Shown here: piece after piece, positions 1-13,375 of the stretch
Layout of the letters: the number at the start of each line of letters is the position of its first letter
Position numbering within the stretch: position 1 is the stretch's first letter
Assembly: GCA_014268975.2 (NCBI GenBank)
Contig: CP077096.1
Coordinates: 186,001-250,000 of the forward strand
Length of the DNA: 64,000 nucleotides
Reading direction: 5' to 3'
DNA from: Pseudomonas wayambapalatensis
GTDB lineage: Bacteria > Pseudomonadota > Gammaproteobacteria > Pseudomonadales > Pseudomonadaceae
Notes under the pieces: generated by a model
Databases searched by the model: none
Seen by the model: the letters and a program-made list of their open reading frames with translations, nothing else
What the model was told of the DNA's origin: nothing
Position numbers and translations under genes: made by a program

Positions 1-9
1 TCAATTCAC

Positions 10-27
10 TTATCCACATGTGGATAG
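10..27. promoter_or_regulatory. head-to-head DnaA boxes upstream of mnmG
   Basis: A perfect DnaA box TTATCCACA (10-18) is directly followed by a one-mismatch box on the other strand (TGTGGATAG, 19-27), giving an 18-base near-palindrome. It sits in an AT-rich stretch (about 30-120) before mnmG. The sequence match is direct; DnaA binding is inferred from the E. coli/Pseudomonas consensus TTATNCACA. Confidence 0.6.
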
Positions 28-130
28 CCGCCTAAGAATAAACATAAAAACAAAGCTTTTATAAATTTTTCCTTTTTGATTTCTATTGCCGCCATTCATC
101 CACAGACTGGTCAAAATTTGCTCAGACGGT

Positions 131-159
131 TTCACTAGAGCGGGTGAAGTCCCTATACT
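131..159 (+). promoter_or_regulatory. putative sigma70 promoter of mnmG
   Basis: A -35-like TTCACT (131-136) and a -10 TATACT (154-159) are separated by 17 bases, about 45 bases before the mnmG start. The -10 is strong and the -35 only partial. Confidence 0.5.
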
Positions 160-204
160 TGTCGGCTTACCTTCTCTATTCGCAAAACAGGCACGAGGTG
201 CGTG

Positions 205-2097
205 GTGGATTTCCCTTCCCGTTTTGAAGTGATCGTCATCGGCGGCGGCCATGCCGGTACCGAGGCTGCGCTTGCGTCCGCACGCATGGGTGTGAAAACC
301 CTGCTGCTGACCCATAACGTGGAAACCCTCGGTCACATGAGTTGCAACCCGGCCATCGGTGGTATCGGCAAGAGCCACCTGGTCAAGGAAATCGATGCAC
401 TCGGCGGCGCCATGGCGCTGGCCACCGACAAGAGCGGCATCCAGTTCCGCATCCTGAACAACCGCAAGGGCCCGGCTGTGCGCGCCACCCGTGCACAGGC
501 CGACCGCGCCATCTACAAGGCCGTGGTCCGCGAGATCCTGGAAAACCAGCCGAACCTGTGGATATTCCAACAGTCCTGCGATGACCTGATCGTCGAGCAG
601 GACCAGGTCAAGGGCGTGGTGACACAGATGGGCCTGCGCTTCTTCGCCGACTCTGTGGTGTTGACTACCGGCACCTTCCTCGGTGGACTTATCCACATCG
701 GCCTGCAGAACTACTCCGGTGGTCGCGCCGGTGATCCTCCCGCCATTGCCCTGGCTCATCGTCTGCGTGAACTGCCGCTGCGCGTTGGCCGTTTGAAAAC
801 CGGCACGCCGCCCCGTATCGATGGCCGCTCGGTAGACTTCTCGGTGATGGGCGAACAACCCGGCGATACCCCGATCCCGGTGATGTCGTTCATGGGCAAT
901 GCGCAGATGCACCCGCGCCAGGTCAGCTGCTGGATTACCCACACCAACGCCCGCACCCACGAGATCATCGCCTCGAACCTCGACCGCTCGCCGATGTACT
1001 CCGGTGTGATCGAAGGCATCGGCCCGCGCTACTGCCCGTCGATCGAGGACAAGATCCATCGCTTCGCCGACAAGGAAAGCCATCAGGTATTCATCGAGCC
1101 GGAAGGCCTGAATACCCATGAGCTGTATCCCAACGGCATCTCGACTTCGCTGCCATTCGATGTGCAGTTGCAGATCGTCCGTTCGATCCGCGGCATGGAG
1201 AACGCGCACATCGTGCGTCCGGGTTACGCCATCGAGTACGACTACTTCGACCCGCGTGACCTCAAGTACAGCCTCGAGACCAAGGTCATCGGCGGCCTGT
1301 TCTTCGCTGGCCAGATCAACGGCACCACCGGCTACGAAGAAGCCGGCGCCCAGGGCCTGCTGGCCGGTACCAACGCCGCACTGCGTGCGCAGGGCCGCGA
1401 AAGCTGGTGCCCGCGCCGTGACGAGGCGTACATCGGCGTACTGGTCGACGACCTGATTACCCTGGGCACCCAGGAGCCTTACCGCATGTTCACCTCGCGT
1501 GCCGAATACCGGCTGATCCTGCGCGAAGACAACGCTGATCTGCGCCTGACCGAGAAAGGCCGCGAGCTGGGGTTGGTCGACGATGAGCGCTGGGCCGCCT
1601 TCACCGCCAAGCGCGAAGGCATCGAGCGCGAAGAACAGCGCATGAGGAGCACCTGGATCCGCCCGGGCACACCGCAAGGCCAAGCCGTTGTGGATAAGTT
1701 CGGTACACCGCTGGCCCACGAGTACAACCTGCTCAACCTGCTGGCGCGCCCCGAGATCGACTACGCGGGGCTGATCGAAGCCACGGGCGGTGATGTCATC
1801 GATCCCCAGGTGGCCGAACAGGTCGAGATCAAGACCAAGTACGCCGGCTACATCGATCGCCAGCAGGACGAGATCGCCCGTCTGCGCGCCAGCGAAGACA
1901 CTCGTCTGCCTGTGGATATCGACTACGCTGGCATTTCCGGGTTGTCCAAGGAAATCCAGAGCAAGCTCGGCCAGACCCGTCCGGAAACCCTCGGCCAGGC
2001 TTCCCGTATTCCCGGCGTTACCCCGGCGGCAATTTCTCTGTTGCTGATTCACCTGAAAAAACGCGGCGCTGGCCGCGAATTGGAGCAAAGCGCTTGA
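205..2097 (+). CDS. mnmG: tRNA uridine-5-carboxymethylaminomethyl modification enzyme MnmG
   Basis: FAD-dependent subunit that, with MnmE, installs the (carboxymethyl)aminomethyl group at U34 of several tRNAs in the cytoplasm. The N-terminus has the dinucleotide-binding motif [11 protein letters not shown], followed by the family signature around [13 protein letters not shown] and, near residue 370, [16 protein letters not shown]. Length (630 aa) is normal. Two GTG codons lie in tandem at 202 and 205; I chose 205 because GAGG at 195-198 is then 6 bases away and the protein begins MDFPSRFEV as in relatives. The gene contains DnaA boxes at 689-697 and 1689-1697. Its stop overlaps the rsmG start. 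Confidence 0.97.
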   Translation: MDFPSRFEVIVIGGGHAGTEAALASARMGVKTLLLTHNVETLGHMSCNPAIGGIGKSHLVKEIDALGGAMALATDKSGIQFRILNNRKGPAVRATRAQADRAIYKAVVREILENQPNLWIFQQSCDDLIVEQDQVKGVVTQMGLRFFADSVVLTTGTFLGGLIHIGLQNYSGGRAGDPPAIALAHRLRELPLRVGRLKTGTPPRIDGRSVDFSVMGEQPGDTPIPVMSFMGNAQMHPRQVSCWITHTNARTHEIIASNLDRSPMYSGVIEGIGPRYCPSIEDKIHRFADKESHQVFIEPEGLNTHELYPNGISTSLPFDVQLQIVRSIRGMENAHIVRPGYAIEYDYFDPRDLKYSLETKVIGGLFFAGQINGTTGYEEAGAQGLLAGTNAALRAQGRESWCPRRDEAYIGVLVDDLITLGTQEPYRMFTSRAEYRLILREDNADLRLTEKGRELGLVDDERWAAFTAKREGIEREEQRMRSTWIRPGTPQGQAVVDKFGTPLAHEYNLLNLLARPEIDYAGLIEATGGDVIDPQVAEQVEIKTKYAGYIDRQQDEIARLRASEDTRLPVDIDYAGISGLSKEIQSKLGQTRPETLGQASRIPGVTPAAISLLLIHLKKRGAGRELEQSA

Positions 2098-2744
2098 GTT
2101 CCCTGGTCACCCCGCAACATGCCGAAGAGTTGTCCACAGGTGCGCGCCAGCTCGGAGTCGAGCTGAGTGCGCAGCAGCACGAACTGCTGCTTGGGTACCT
2201 GGCCCTGTTGATCAAATGGAACAAGGCCTACAACCTGACCGCAGTGCGCGATCCGGACGAGATGGTGTCGCGTCATCTGCTCGACAGCCTCAGCGTCATG
2301 CCGTTTATCCACAGCGACACGCAACGTTGGCTGGATGTTGGCAGCGGCGGCGGCATGCCGGGTATCCCGCTGGCTATCCTGCATCCGCACAAGCAGGTGA
2401 CGGTACTGGACAGCAACGGCAAGAAGACCCGCTTCCTGACGCAGGTGAAGATGGAGCTGAAACTCGACAACCTGACGGTTATCCACAGCCGTGTGGAAGA
2501 GGTTCAGCCCGAGCAACCGTTCTGCGGCATCATCTCCCGGGCGTTCAGCAGCATGGAGAATTTCACCAACTGGACCCGCCACCTGGGTGACGCCCGTACG
2601 CAATGGCTTGCAATGAAGGGGCTGCATCCTGCCGATGAACTGGTAGCATTGCCCGCAGACTTCACAGTGGAAAGCGAGCAGGCCCTGACCGTTCCAGGTT
2701 GCCAGGGCCAGCGCCATCTGCTGATACTGCGCCGCAAGGCTTGA
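2094..2744 (+). CDS. rsmG: 16S rRNA (guanine-527-N7) methyltransferase RsmG
   Basis: SAM-dependent methyltransferase acting on G527 of 16S rRNA (216 aa, usual size); loss in other bacteria gives low-level streptomycin resistance. The SAM-binding glycine loop [11 protein letters not shown] is near residues 80-90 and NLTAVRD near 47. The start is a TTG overlapping the mnmG stop by 4 bases (TTGA), so the two are probably translationally coupled. Two perfect DnaA boxes (2305-2313 and 2479-2487) lie inside the gene; mnmG-rsmG-parAB next to the origin is the standard Pseudomonas order. Confidence 0.97.
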   Translation: MSSLVTPQHAEELSTGARQLGVELSAQQHELLLGYLALLIKWNKAYNLTAVRDPDEMVSRHLLDSLSVMPFIHSDTQRWLDVGSGGGMPGIPLAILHPHKQVTVLDSNGKKTRFLTQVKMELKLDNLTVIHSRVEEVQPEQPFCGIISRAFSSMENFTNWTRHLGDARTQWLAMKGLHPADELVALPADFTVESEQALTVPGCQGQRHLLILRRKA

Positions 2745-2762
2745 CTGGGAACACACGCAACA

Positions 2763-3554
2763 ATGGCTAAGGTATTCGCAATCGCGAACCAGAAGGGTGG
2801 TGTCGGCAAGACCACCACCTGCATCAATCTCGCCGCATCGCTGGCCGCGACCAAGCGTCGCGTGCTGCTGATCGACCTCGATCCACAGGGCAATGCCACC
2901 ATGGGCAGCGGTGTGGACAAGCACGAGCTCGAGCACTCGGTGTACGACCTGTTGATCGGGGAATGCGACCTGGCCCAGGCCATGCAGTACTCCGAGCACG
3001 GCGGCTTCCAGCTGTTGCCCGCCAACCGTGACCTCACCGCCGCAGAGGTGGTGCTGCTGGAAATGCAGATGAAGGAGAGCCGCCTGCGCAACGCGCTGGC
3101 GCCTATCCGCGACAACTACGACTACATCCTCATCGACTGCCCGCCTTCGTTGTCGATGCTGACGCTGAACGCCTTGGTCGCTTCCGATGGCGTGATTATC
3201 CCCATGCAGTGCGAGTACTACGCACTGGAAGGTCTCAGCGACCTTGTGGATAACATCAAGCGCATCGCTGCCCGGTTGAACCCGGAGCTGAAGATCGAAG
3301 GCCTGCTGAGAACCATGTACGACCCGCGCCTGAGCCTGAACAACGATGTTTCGGCCCAGCTCAAGGAGCATTTCGGCGATCAGCTCTACGACACCGTGAT
3401 ACCGCGCAACATTCGCCTGGCCGAGGCTCCAAGCTTCGGTATGCCGGCGCTGGCCTACGACAAGCAATCACGTGGTGCGCTCGCCTACCTGGCCCTGGCT
3501 GGGGAACTGGTGCGCCGTCAGCGCCGTCAATCCCGCACTGCACAAACAACTTAA
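2763..3554 (+). CDS. parA: chromosome partitioning ATPase ParA (Soj)
   Basis: Deviant Walker A ATPase of the ParA/MinD superfamily (263 aa) that moves ParB-bound origins apart after replication. The signature KGGVGKTTT is at residues 11-19 with the Walker A' LIDLDPQGNA near residue 36. It is 18 bases after rsmG and 9 bases before parB, so probably part of the same transcript. One DnaA box (3245-3253, minus orientation) is inside the gene. A cognate parS site is found at 27538. Confidence 0.97.
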   Translation: MAKVFAIANQKGGVGKTTTCINLAASLAATKRRVLLIDLDPQGNATMGSGVDKHELEHSVYDLLIGECDLAQAMQYSEHGGFQLLPANRDLTAAEVVLLEMQMKESRLRNALAPIRDNYDYILIDCPPSLSMLTLNALVASDGVIIPMQCEYYALEGLSDLVDNIKRIAARLNPELKIEGLLRTMYDPRLSLNNDVSAQLKEHFGDQLYDTVIPRNIRLAEAPSFGMPALAYDKQSRGALAYLALAGELVRRQRRQSRTAQTT

Positions 3555-3563
3555 GGAATCCGC

Positions 3564-4436
3564 ATGGCCATCAAGAAACGCGGTCTCGGACGTGGGTTGG
3601 ATGCACTGCTCAGTGGTCCTTCCGTCAGCGCGCTCGAAGAGCAGGCTGTCACGGTCGACCAGAAGGAACTGCAGCGCCTGCCGGTCGAACTGATCCAGCG
3701 TGGCAAGTACCAACCTCGCCGTGACATGGACCCGGAGGCGCTGGAGGAGCTGGCGCATTCGATCCGCAATCATGGCGTGATGCAGCCGATCGTGGTTCGC
3801 CCGATTGGCGAAGGTCGCTACGAGATCATCGCCGGTGAGCGTCGCTGGCGCGCCACCCAGCAGGCAGGCCTGGACACTATCCCGGCCATGGTCCGCGAGG
3901 TGCCGGACGAAGCCGCCATCGCCATGGCGCTGATCGAAAACATCCAGCGCGAGGATCTCAACCCGCTGGAAGAAGCCCTTGCCCTGCAGCGGTTGCAGCA
4001 GGAGTTCGAGCTGACCCAGCAACAGGTGGCCGATGCCGTGGGCAAATCGCGTGTCACCGTGGCCAACCTGCTGCGCCTGATCAGCCTTCCTGAGGCGATC
4101 AAGACCATGCTCGCCCACGGCGACCTGGAAATGGGCCATGCGCGCGCCTTGCTGGGGCTCGAGGAGAGCCGGCAGGAAGAAGGGGCGCGACATGTTGTCG
4201 CACGGGGCCTCACCGTGCGCCAAACCGAGGCACTGGTCCGTCAGTGGCTCAACGGCAAGCCTGAGCCGGTGGAATCGAGCAAACCTGATCCGGATATCGC
4301 CCGGCTGGAACAGCGGCTGGCAGAGCGCCTGGGCTCATCGGTGCAAATTCGCCATGGCGACAAGGGCAAGGGCCAGCTGGTCATCCGCTACAACTCCCTC
4401 GACGAGCTTCAGGGTGTACTTGCTCACATCCGCTGA
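3564..4436 (+). CDS. parB: chromosome partitioning protein ParB (Spo0J)
   Basis: Centromere-binding CTPase (290 aa) that loads at parS and spreads as a clamp. The arginine-rich CTP/spreading motif GERRWRA is at residues 91-97, the helix-turn-helix (TQQQVADAVGKSRVTVANL) near residues 152-170, and the dimerisation domain at the C-terminus. A basic N-terminal KKRGLGRGLDAL is the usual ParA-contacting peptide. It ends the mnmG-rsmG-parAB group; no strong terminator follows before the atp promoter. Confidence 0.97.
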   Translation: MAIKKRGLGRGLDALLSGPSVSALEEQAVTVDQKELQRLPVELIQRGKYQPRRDMDPEALEELAHSIRNHGVMQPIVVRPIGEGRYEIIAGERRWRATQQAGLDTIPAMVREVPDEAAIAMALIENIQREDLNPLEEALALQRLQQEFELTQQQVADAVGKSRVTVANLLRLISLPEAIKTMLAHGDLEMGHARALLGLEESRQEEGARHVVARGLTVRQTEALVRQWLNGKPEPVESSKPDPDIARLEQRLAERLGSSVQIRHGDKGKGQLVIRYNSLDELQGVLAHIR

Positions 4437-4481
4437 AACAATTCCCGTTGTAGCGCGCAGTCGGAAATCACTACCCAAGAG

Positions 4482-4510
4482 TTGAATAGGGGTTAATCCA
4501 CCCCTATACT
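4482..4510 (+). promoter_or_regulatory. sigma70 promoter of the atp operon
   Basis: TTGAAT (4482-4487) and TATACT (4505-4510) are exactly 17 bases apart, close to consensus, followed by a GC-rich discriminator (CTGCGCGC). Between them lies an inverted repeat, TAGGGG (4487-4492) with CCCCTA (4501-4506), that overlaps both elements and could be an operator. The first gene, atpI, starts 75 bases downstream. Confidence 0.75.
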
Positions 4511-4585
4511 CTGCGCGCATTTTGTCGGCACAAATTATGCCAAGTCATAGCTGACTGGGCAGTCGACTTTCGAGGAGCAGTTTTG

Positions 4586-5879
<1,294 letters not shown>

Positions 5880-5899
5880 GACCGCCTGGCGTGTCTGAT

Positions 5900-5929
5900 A
5901 GTCTTCCCCGCCTGTTCGGGGGGAAGACT
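5900..5929 (+). other. hairpin in the atpB-atpE spacer
   Basis: AGTCTTCCCC (5900-5909) pairs perfectly with GGGGAAGACT (5920-5929) around a 10-base loop. A poly-A rather than poly-U stretch follows, so it is more likely an mRNA stability or processing element than a terminator. The T-rich segment between it and atpE (about 5950-6000) recalls the U-rich translational enhancer of E. coli atpE. Confidence 0.5.
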
Positions 5930-6007
5930 GAAAAAGTCCGCAAGGGCAGTTGTTTCAAACGATTTGTTTTACCGCTTCAATTAAAAAACCTAACCAATAC
6001 GACGTAA

Positions 6008-6280
<273 letters not shown>

Positions 6281-6337
6281 TCACTCGTTTCTACGAGTTG
6301 ATTGGTGTGATGGACAAAGACCGAGCGAGGTGTTGGC

Positions 6338-6808
6338 GTGAACATTAATGCAACCCTGATTGGCCAATCCGTTGCTTTTCTGATTTTTGTGCTGTTCTGC
6401 ATGAAGTATGTATGGCCTCCGGTCATCACTGCTCTGCACGAGCGCCAAAAGAAGATTGCCGACGGCTTGGACGCTGCCAACCGCGCAGCTCGCGACCTGG
6501 AGCTGGCCCAAGAGAAAGCGGGTCAGCAACTGCGTGAAGCAAAAGCACAGGCAGCCGAAATCATTGAGCAAAGCAAGAAACGCGCTGCTCAGCTTGTCGA
6601 GGAAGCCCGTGATCAGGCTCGCGTCGAAGCTGACCGTGTGAAGGCTCAGGCTCAAGCCGAGATCGAACAGGAACTCAACAGCATCAAAGACGCCCTGCGT
6701 GCCCAAGTGGGTGCCCTGGCCGTTGGCGGCGCTGAAAAGATCCTTGGCGCCACAATCGATCAAAACGCGCATGCGGAGCTGGTTAACAAACTGGCCGCTG
6801 AAATTTAA
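6338..6808 (+). CDS. atpF: F1Fo ATP synthase subunit b
   Basis: Peripheral stalk subunit (156 aa): one N-terminal transmembrane helix (about residues 5-25) followed by a long, highly charged, alanine-rich coiled coil, the classic b-subunit layout. The start is GTG at 6338 with GCGAGG (6325-6330) 7 bases upstream. It is 12 bases before atpH. Confidence 0.95.
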   Translation: MNINATLIGQSVAFLIFVLFCMKYVWPPVITALHERQKKIADGLDAANRAARDLELAQEKAGQQLREAKAQAAEIIEQSKKRAAQLVEEARDQARVEADRVKAQAQAEIEQELNSIKDALRAQVGALAVGGAEKILGATIDQNAHAELVNKLAAEI

Positions 6809-6820
6809 GCGAGGGCGATC

Positions 6821-7357
6821 ATGGCAGAACTGACCACGTTGGCCCGACCTTACGCTAAGGCAGCTTTCGAGCACGCCCAGGCCCAGCAGCAACTGGCCAA
6901 TTGGTCAGCCATGCTCGGCCTGGCTGCTGCGGTGTCGGAAGACGGCACCATGCAGCGCCTGCTCAAGGCCCCGCAACTGACTAGCGCAGAAAAGGCCGCC
7001 GCATTCATTGAAGTGTGCGGTGACAAGTTCGATGTACAGGCACAGAATTTCATTCATGTTGCCGCGGAAAACGACCGTCTCCTGCTTCTGCCGGAGATCG
7101 CCGCTCTGTTCGACCTGTACAAGGCCGAGCAAGAGAAATCCGTGGACGTGGAAGTCACCAGTGCTTTTGCGTTGAACCAAGAACAGCAAGACAAACTCGC
7201 CAAGGTTCTCAGTGCACGGCTCAGCCGGGAAGTGCGCCTGCACGCGTCGGAGGATGCCAGCCTGATCGGCGGCGTCGTCATCCGCGCCGGCGACCTGGTA
7301 ATCGATGGCTCGGTTCGCGGCAAGATCGCGAAACTGGCCGAAGCATTGAAATCTTGA
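6821..7357 (+). CDS. atpH: F1Fo ATP synthase subunit delta
   Basis: Joins the peripheral stalk to the top of F1 (178 aa, standard length). The N-terminal [12 protein letters not shown] helix and the C-terminal [20 protein letters not shown] signature (about residues 147-166) are diagnostic. It sits between atpF and atpA with short spacers. Confidence 0.95.
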   Translation: MAELTTLARPYAKAAFEHAQAQQQLANWSAMLGLAAAVSEDGTMQRLLKAPQLTSAEKAAAFIEVCGDKFDVQAQNFIHVAAENDRLLLLPEIAALFDLYKAEQEKSVDVEVTSAFALNQEQQDKLAKVLSARLSREVRLHASEDASLIGGVVIRAGDLVIDGSVRGKIAKLAEALKS

Positions 7358-7378
7358 GTTTGAAGGGGCAGCAGAGCA

Positions 7379-8923
7379 ATGCAGCAACTCAATCCTTCCG
7401 AAATTAGTGAAATCATCAAGGGTCGCATCGAGAAACTCGATGTCGGCTCCCAAGCCCGTAACGAAGGTACCGTTGTTTCGGTATCCGACGGTATCGTGCG
7501 GATCCACGGTCTGGCCGACGTCATGTACGGCGAAATGATCGAGTTCCCTGGCAGCGTATTCGGCATGGCACTGAACCTGGAGCAAGACTCCGTAGGTGCA
7601 GTGATCCTGGGTGCCTATGACACCCTCGCCGAAGGCATGAGCGCCAAGTGCACCGGCCGCATCCTGGAAGTTCCGGTTGGTAAGGAACTGCTGGGTCGCG
7701 TCGTTGACGCACTGGGCAACCCGATCGACGGTAAAGGTCCTCTGGGCAACACTCAGACCGACGCGGTCGAGAAAGTGGCCCCAGGCGTGATCTGGCGTAA
7801 GTCGGTAGACCAGCCTGTACAGACTGGCTACAAGTCCGTCGACGCCATGATCCCAGTCGGCCGTGGCCAGCGTGAGCTGATCATCGGTGACCGCCAGATC
7901 GGCAAGACCGCCATGGCCATCGACGCCATCATCAACCAGAAAGACTCCGGTATTTTCTGTGTTTATGTTGCTGTCGGCCAAAAGCGTTCCACCGTTGCCA
8001 ACATCGTTCGCAAGCTGGAAGAAGCCGGCGCCCTGGCCAACACCATCGTGGTCGTTGCCAGTGCTTCGGAATCCGCCGCACTGCAGTTCCTGGCGCCATA
8101 CGCCGGCTGCACCATGGGCGAGTTCTTCCGTGACCGCGGTGAAGACGCCCTGATCGTCTACGATGACCTGTCCAAGCAGGCTGTTGCCTACCGTCAGATC
8201 TCCCTGCTGCTGCGCCGTCCACCAGGACGTGAAGCGTACCCAGGCGACGTGTTCTATCTCCACTCCCGTCTGCTGGAGCGTGCATCGCGCGTTTCGGAAG
8301 AGTATGTCGAGAAGTTCACCAACGGCGCAGTGACTGGCAAGACCGGTTCCCTGACCGCCCTGCCGATCATCGAAACCCAGGCTGGCGACGTTTCCGCGTT
8401 CGTTCCGACCAACGTGATCTCGATCACCGACGGTCAGATCTTCCTGGAATCGGCCATGTTCAACTCGGGCATCCGCCCAGCAGTGAACGCCGGTGTTTCG
8501 GTATCCCGTGTAGGTGGTGCCGCTCAGACCAAGATCATCAAGAAGCTGTCCGGCGGTATCCGTACCGCACTGGCTCAGTACCGTGAACTGGCTGCATTCG
8601 CCCAGTTCGCTTCGGATCTGGACGAGGCTACCCGCAAGCAGCTGGAGCATGGTCAGCGCGTTACCGAGCTGATGAAGCAGAAGCAGTACGCGCCAATGTC
8701 GATCGCTGACATGGCTCTGTCGCTGTACGCCGCTGAGCGTGGTTTCCTGACTGACGTAGAAGTCTCCAAGGTCGGCAGCTTCGAGCAAGCGCTGATCGCC
8801 TACTTCCACCGTGATCACGCCGAGCTGTTGGCCAAGATCAACGTGAAAGGTGACTTCAACGACGAAATCGACGCTGGCATGAAAGCCGGTATCGAGAAGT
8901 TCAAGGCCACCCAGACCTGGTAA
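7379..8923 (+). CDS. atpA: F1Fo ATP synthase subunit alpha
   Basis: Non-catalytic nucleotide-binding subunit of F1 (514 aa). The P-loop [11 protein letters not shown] is near residues 168-178, and the arginine-finger region appears as [18 protein letters not shown] near residues 363-380. Start codon spacing and length agree with other gammaproteobacterial AtpA proteins. A GC-rich hairpin follows its stop codon. Confidence 0.98.
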   Translation: MQQLNPSEISEIIKGRIEKLDVGSQARNEGTVVSVSDGIVRIHGLADVMYGEMIEFPGSVFGMALNLEQDSVGAVILGAYDTLAEGMSAKCTGRILEVPVGKELLGRVVDALGNPIDGKGPLGNTQTDAVEKVAPGVIWRKSVDQPVQTGYKSVDAMIPVGRGQRELIIGDRQIGKTAMAIDAIINQKDSGIFCVYVAVGQKRSTVANIVRKLEEAGALANTIVVVASASESAALQFLAPYAGCTMGEFFRDRGEDALIVYDDLSKQAVAYRQISLLLRRPPGREAYPGDVFYLHSRLLERASRVSEEYVEKFTNGAVTGKTGSLTALPIIETQAGDVSAFVPTNVISITDGQIFLESAMFNSGIRPAVNAGVSVSRVGGAAQTKIIKKLSGGIRTALAQYRELAAFAQFASDLDEATRKQLEHGQRVTELMKQKQYAPMSIADMALSLYAAERGFLTDVEVSKVGSFEQALIAYFHRDHAELLAKINVKGDFNDEIDAGMKAGIEKFKATQTW

Positions 8924-8928
8924 GCCGC

Positions 8929-8950
8929 AGCGGGGGCTCCGGCCCCCGCT
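8929..8950 (+). other. GC-rich hairpin in the atpA-atpG spacer
   Basis: AGCGGGGGC (8929-8937) pairs with GCCCCCGCT (8942-8950) over a 4-base loop, with no U-tract after it. Its place inside an essential operon argues for mRNA processing or stability, or partial attenuation, rather than full termination. Confidence 0.5.
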
Positions 8951-8971
8951 TGCTAACCTGATAGGTGATAC

Positions 8972-9832
8972 ATGGCAGGCGCAAAAGAGATTCGCAGTAA
9001 GATTGCGAGCATCAAAAGCACGCAAAAAATTACCAGCGCCATGGAGAAAGTGGCGGTCAGCAAAATGCGCAAGGCACAAATGCGCATGGCTGCTAGCCGT
9101 CCTTACGCGGAGCGTATCCGCCAGGTGATCGGTCATCTGGCCAACGCCAACCCGGAATACCGCCACCCGTTCATGATCGAGCGCCCTGTAAAGCGCGCCG
9201 GTTATATCGTGGTGAGCAGTGACCGTGGTCTGTGCGGTGGCTTGAATACCAACCTGTTCAAGGCCCTGGTCAAGGACATGAGCGCAAACCGCGAACAGGG
9301 CGTGGAAATCGACCTGTGCGTGATCGGCAGCAAGGGTGCGACTTTCTTCCGCATCTTTGGCGGCAACGTCGTAGCCGCGATCAGCCACCTGGGCGAAGAG
9401 CCATCGATCAACGATCTGATCGGCTCCGTCAAAGTGATGCTGGACGCCTACCTCGATGGCCGTATCGATCGCCTCTCGGTGGTTTCGAACAAGTTCATCA
9501 ACACCATGACCCAAAAACCGACGGTCGAGCAATTGGTACCGTTGGTGGCAACCCCGGATCAGGATCTCAAGCATCACTGGGATTACCTGTACGAACCCGA
9601 CGCAAAAGAGCTGCTGGACGGCTTGATGGTGCGTTACGTGGAGTCGCAGGTGTACCAGGCGGTGGTCGAGAACAACGCTGCTGAACAAGCGGCCCGGATG
9701 ATCGCCATGAAGAACGCCACAGACAACGCCGGTGATTTGATCAAAGAGCTGCAATTGATCTACAACAAGGCGCGTCAGGCTGCGATCACCCAGGAGATCT
9801 CGGAAATCGTCGGCGGCGCTGCCGCGGTTTAA
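8972..9832 (+). CDS. atpG: F1Fo ATP synthase subunit gamma
   Basis: Central rotor shaft of F1 (286 aa). The N-terminal helix [20 protein letters not shown] and the C-terminal helix with [20 protein letters not shown] are the two arms of the antiparallel coiled coil. The [14 protein letters not shown] segment near residues 80-93 is also typical. It lies between atpA and atpD, as in all F-type operons. Confidence 0.97.
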   Translation: MAGAKEIRSKIASIKSTQKITSAMEKVAVSKMRKAQMRMAASRPYAERIRQVIGHLANANPEYRHPFMIERPVKRAGYIVVSSDRGLCGGLNTNLFKALVKDMSANREQGVEIDLCVIGSKGATFFRIFGGNVVAAISHLGEEPSINDLIGSVKVMLDAYLDGRIDRLSVVSNKFINTMTQKPTVEQLVPLVATPDQDLKHHWDYLYEPDAKELLDGLMVRYVESQVYQAVVENNAAEQAARMIAMKNATDNAGDLIKELQLIYNKARQAAITQEISEIVGGAAAV

Positions 9833-11236
<1,404 letters not shown>

Positions 11237-11241
11237 TCCCG

Positions 11242-11259
11242 GCGCCCCGCAAGGGGCGC
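11242..11259 (+). other. tetraloop hairpin in the atpD-atpC spacer
   Basis: GCGCCCC (11242-11248) and GGGGCGC (11253-11259) form a 7-bp stem capped by GCAA, a stable GNRA tetraloop. There is no U-tract. It precedes the gene for the single-copy epsilon subunit. Confidence 0.5.
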
Positions 11260-11280
11260 TAATCAGGTTGAGGCAAGCAG

Positions 11281-11700
11281 ATGGCTATGACAGTCCATTG
11301 CGACATCGTCAGCGCAGAGGGAGAGATCTTCTCCGGCCTGGTCGAGATGGTAGTAGCGCACGGCAACCTGGGCGATCTGGGTATCGCTCCAGGCCACGCG
11401 CCGCTGATCACCAATCTCAAGCCGGGTCCGATCACGCTGACCAAGCAGGGTGGCACTCAAGAGGTGTTCTACATCTCCGGTGGCTTCCTCGAAGTGCAGC
11501 CGAACATGGTCAAGGTTCTCGCCGACACCGTGCAACGTGCTGCCGACCTGGACGAAGCTCAGGCTCAGGAAGCCCTCAAGGCTGCCGAGAACGCGCTGAA
11601 CACTAAAGGCTCGGACTTCGACTACGGCGCTGCTGCCGCACGTCTGGCCGAGGCTGCAGCTCAGCTGCGTACTGTCCAGCAATTGCGCAAGGGCAAGTGA
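11281..11700 (+). CDS. atpC: F1Fo ATP synthase subunit epsilon
   Basis: Rotor-foot and inhibitory subunit of F1 (139 aa). The N-terminal beta sandwich ([27 protein letters not shown]) and C-terminal helical hairpin (residues about 90-135, Ala/Glu/Arg-rich) are both present. It is the last gene of the operon, with a strong terminator 37 bases later. Confidence 0.96.
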   Translation: MAMTVHCDIVSAEGEIFSGLVEMVVAHGNLGDLGIAPGHAPLITNLKPGPITLTKQGGTQEVFYISGGFLEVQPNMVKVLADTVQRAADLDEAQAQEALKAAENALNTKGSDFDYGAAAARLAEAAAQLRTVQQLRKGK

Positions 11701-11736
11701 TCCGGTCCTCCCGGTAACCTGCGTTGCGATTGAGTT

Positions 11737-11766
11737 AAAGGGTAGCCTCGGCTACCCTTTTTCTTT
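11737..11766 (+). terminator. terminator of the atp operon
   Basis: A perfect 10-bp stem, AAAGGGTAGC (11737-11746) with GCTACCCTTT (11751-11760), has a 4-base loop and a T-rich tail. It separates atpC from glmU. Confidence 0.9.
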
Positions 11767-11821
11767 TCCGAATTTTCGCCTTCGGTCACATCCCTGACCA
11801 CCCAGGATTGGTAGCCAGTCA

Positions 11822-13189
11822 ATGTCCCTCGATATCGTTATTCTCGCCGCAGGCCAAGGCACCCGCATGCGCTCCTCGCTGCCCAAGGTGCTGCACCCAG
11901 TTGCTGGTAATTCAATGCTCGGCCATGTTATCCACAGCGCGCGACAGTTGCAGCCAAAGGGCATCCATGTGGTCATCGGCCATGGTGCAGAGCTGGTGCG
12001 TGAACGCTTGGCGGCTGACGACCTGAATTTCGTCATGCAGGACAAGCAGCTTGGCACCGGGCATGCCGTCGCCCAGGCACTGCCGGCGATCACCGCCGAT
12101 ACCGTGCTGGTGCTCTATGGCGACGTGCCATTGATCGAGGTGGGCACGCTCGAGCGGCTTCTGGCCAAGGTCAATGAACAGCAACTCGGCCTGCTGACCG
12201 TCACCCTGCAGGATCCAACCGGTTACGGCCGCATCGTGCGTGATGCCCAAGGTCAGGTTGCGGCCATCGTCGAGCACAAGGACGCCAGTGATGCACAGCG
12301 AGCGATCAAGGAAGGCAACACGGGCATCCTCGCGATGCCGGCCGCGCGTCTGGCAGACTGGATGGGGCGTCTGTCCAACAACAACGCCCAGGGCGAGTAC
12401 TACCTCACCGACGTGATCGCCATGGCCGTGGCCGATGGCCTGGTGGTTGCCACCGAACAGCCCCATGACGCGATGGAAGTGCAGGGCGCCAACGACCGTC
12501 TGCAACTGTCCGAGCTCGAGCGTCATTACCAGTTGCGCGAAGGACGCCGACTGATGGCCCAGGGCGTGACCCTGCGTGATCCCGCGCGCTTCGACGTGCG
12601 TGGCGAGGTGATCGTGGGGCGCGATGTGCTGATCGACATCAACGTCATTCTCGAAGGCAAGGTGGTCATCGAAGACGATGTGCAGATCGGCCCGAACTGC
12701 GTGATCAAGAACAGCACCCTGCGCAAGGGCGCCGTGATCAAGGCCAACAGCCACATCGAAGGTGCGGTGATGGGCGAGGGCAGCGATGCCGGCCCGTTCG
12801 CTCGCCTGCGCCCAGGCAGCGTACTGGAAGCCAAGGCCCATGTGGGTAACTTCGTCGAGCTGAAGAACGCCCGTCTGGGCGAAGGCGCCAAGGCCGGTCA
12901 CCTGACTTATCTGGGCGACGCCGAGATCGGTGCGCGCACCAATATCGGCGCGGGTACCATCACCTGCAACTACGATGGCGCGAACAAGTTCAAGACCGTC
13001 CTAGGCGAAGATGTGTTCATCGGCTCGAACAACTCGCTGGTTGCGCCTGTGGAAATCAAGGATGGCGCCACCACTGCGGCGGGCTCGACCATCAACCAGT
13101 CGGTCGAAGCCGCTCAGTTGGCAGTAGCCCGCGCGCGTCAGCGCAACATCGATGGCTGGAAACGGCCAGAGAAGATCAAGAAAAGCTGA
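11822..13189 (+). CDS. glmU: bifunctional GlcN-1-P acetyltransferase / GlcNAc-1-P uridyltransferase
   Basis: Makes UDP-GlcNAc for peptidoglycan and LPS in two cytoplasmic steps (455 aa). The N-terminal pyrophosphorylase domain carries [17 protein letters not shown] (residues 8-24) and YGDVPL near 100. The C-terminal left-handed beta helix (hexapeptide repeats, from about residue 250) holds [15 protein letters not shown] with the acetyltransferase active-site loop. A DnaA box (11928-11936) lies in the 5' part and another (13191-13199) begins 2 bases after the stop. With glmR and glmS it forms the amino-sugar block. Confidence 0.97.
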   Translation: MSLDIVILAAGQGTRMRSSLPKVLHPVAGNSMLGHVIHSARQLQPKGIHVVIGHGAELVRERLAADDLNFVMQDKQLGTGHAVAQALPAITADTVLVLYGDVPLIEVGTLERLLAKVNEQQLGLLTVTLQDPTGYGRIVRDAQGQVAAIVEHKDASDAQRAIKEGNTGILAMPAARLADWMGRLSNNNAQGEYYLTDVIAMAVADGLVVATEQPHDAMEVQGANDRLQLSELERHYQLREGRRLMAQGVTLRDPARFDVRGEVIVGRDVLIDINVILEGKVVIEDDVQIGPNCVIKNSTLRKGAVIKANSHIEGAVMGEGSDAGPFARLRPGSVLEAKAHVGNFVELKNARLGEGAKAGHLTYLGDAEIGARTNIGAGTITCNYDGANKFKTVLGEDVFIGSNNSLVAPVEIKDGATTAAGSTINQSVEAAQLAVARARQRNIDGWKRPEKIKKS

Positions 13190-13212
13190 GTTATCCACAG
13201 ACGTTTCGATCG

Positions 13213-13246
13213 AAAGCCGACTTATGTGAGTAAGTCGGCTTTTTTA
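13213..13246 (+). terminator. terminator after glmU
   Basis: A perfect 12-bp stem, AAAGCCGACTTA (13213-13224) with TAAGTCGGCTTT (13231-13242), has a 6-base loop and ends in a T-run. A degenerate REP core (CAAGCCCGCTCCCACAGG) follows at about 13256-13273. Confidence 0.88.
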
Positions 13247-13375
13247 TTGCCGGACAAGCCCGCTCCCACAGGGAGTAGCGTTGCCAGGCCAGGTAAGTCT
13301 ATTCGCTGCTTGACGAATCCTTCATCTTAGGTTTTGATTGCAACCATTATCTTTCGAACCGAAACTTAAAAGCTC

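Noticed and set aside
10..2088. Long open frame (692 codons) on the minus strand opposite mnmG
   Set aside because: It is the antisense shadow of a GC-rich gene: no family similarity, His/Gln/Ala-rich product, no ribosome binding site. The same holds for the 949-codon frame opposite atpA-atpG (6905-9754) and others of this kind.
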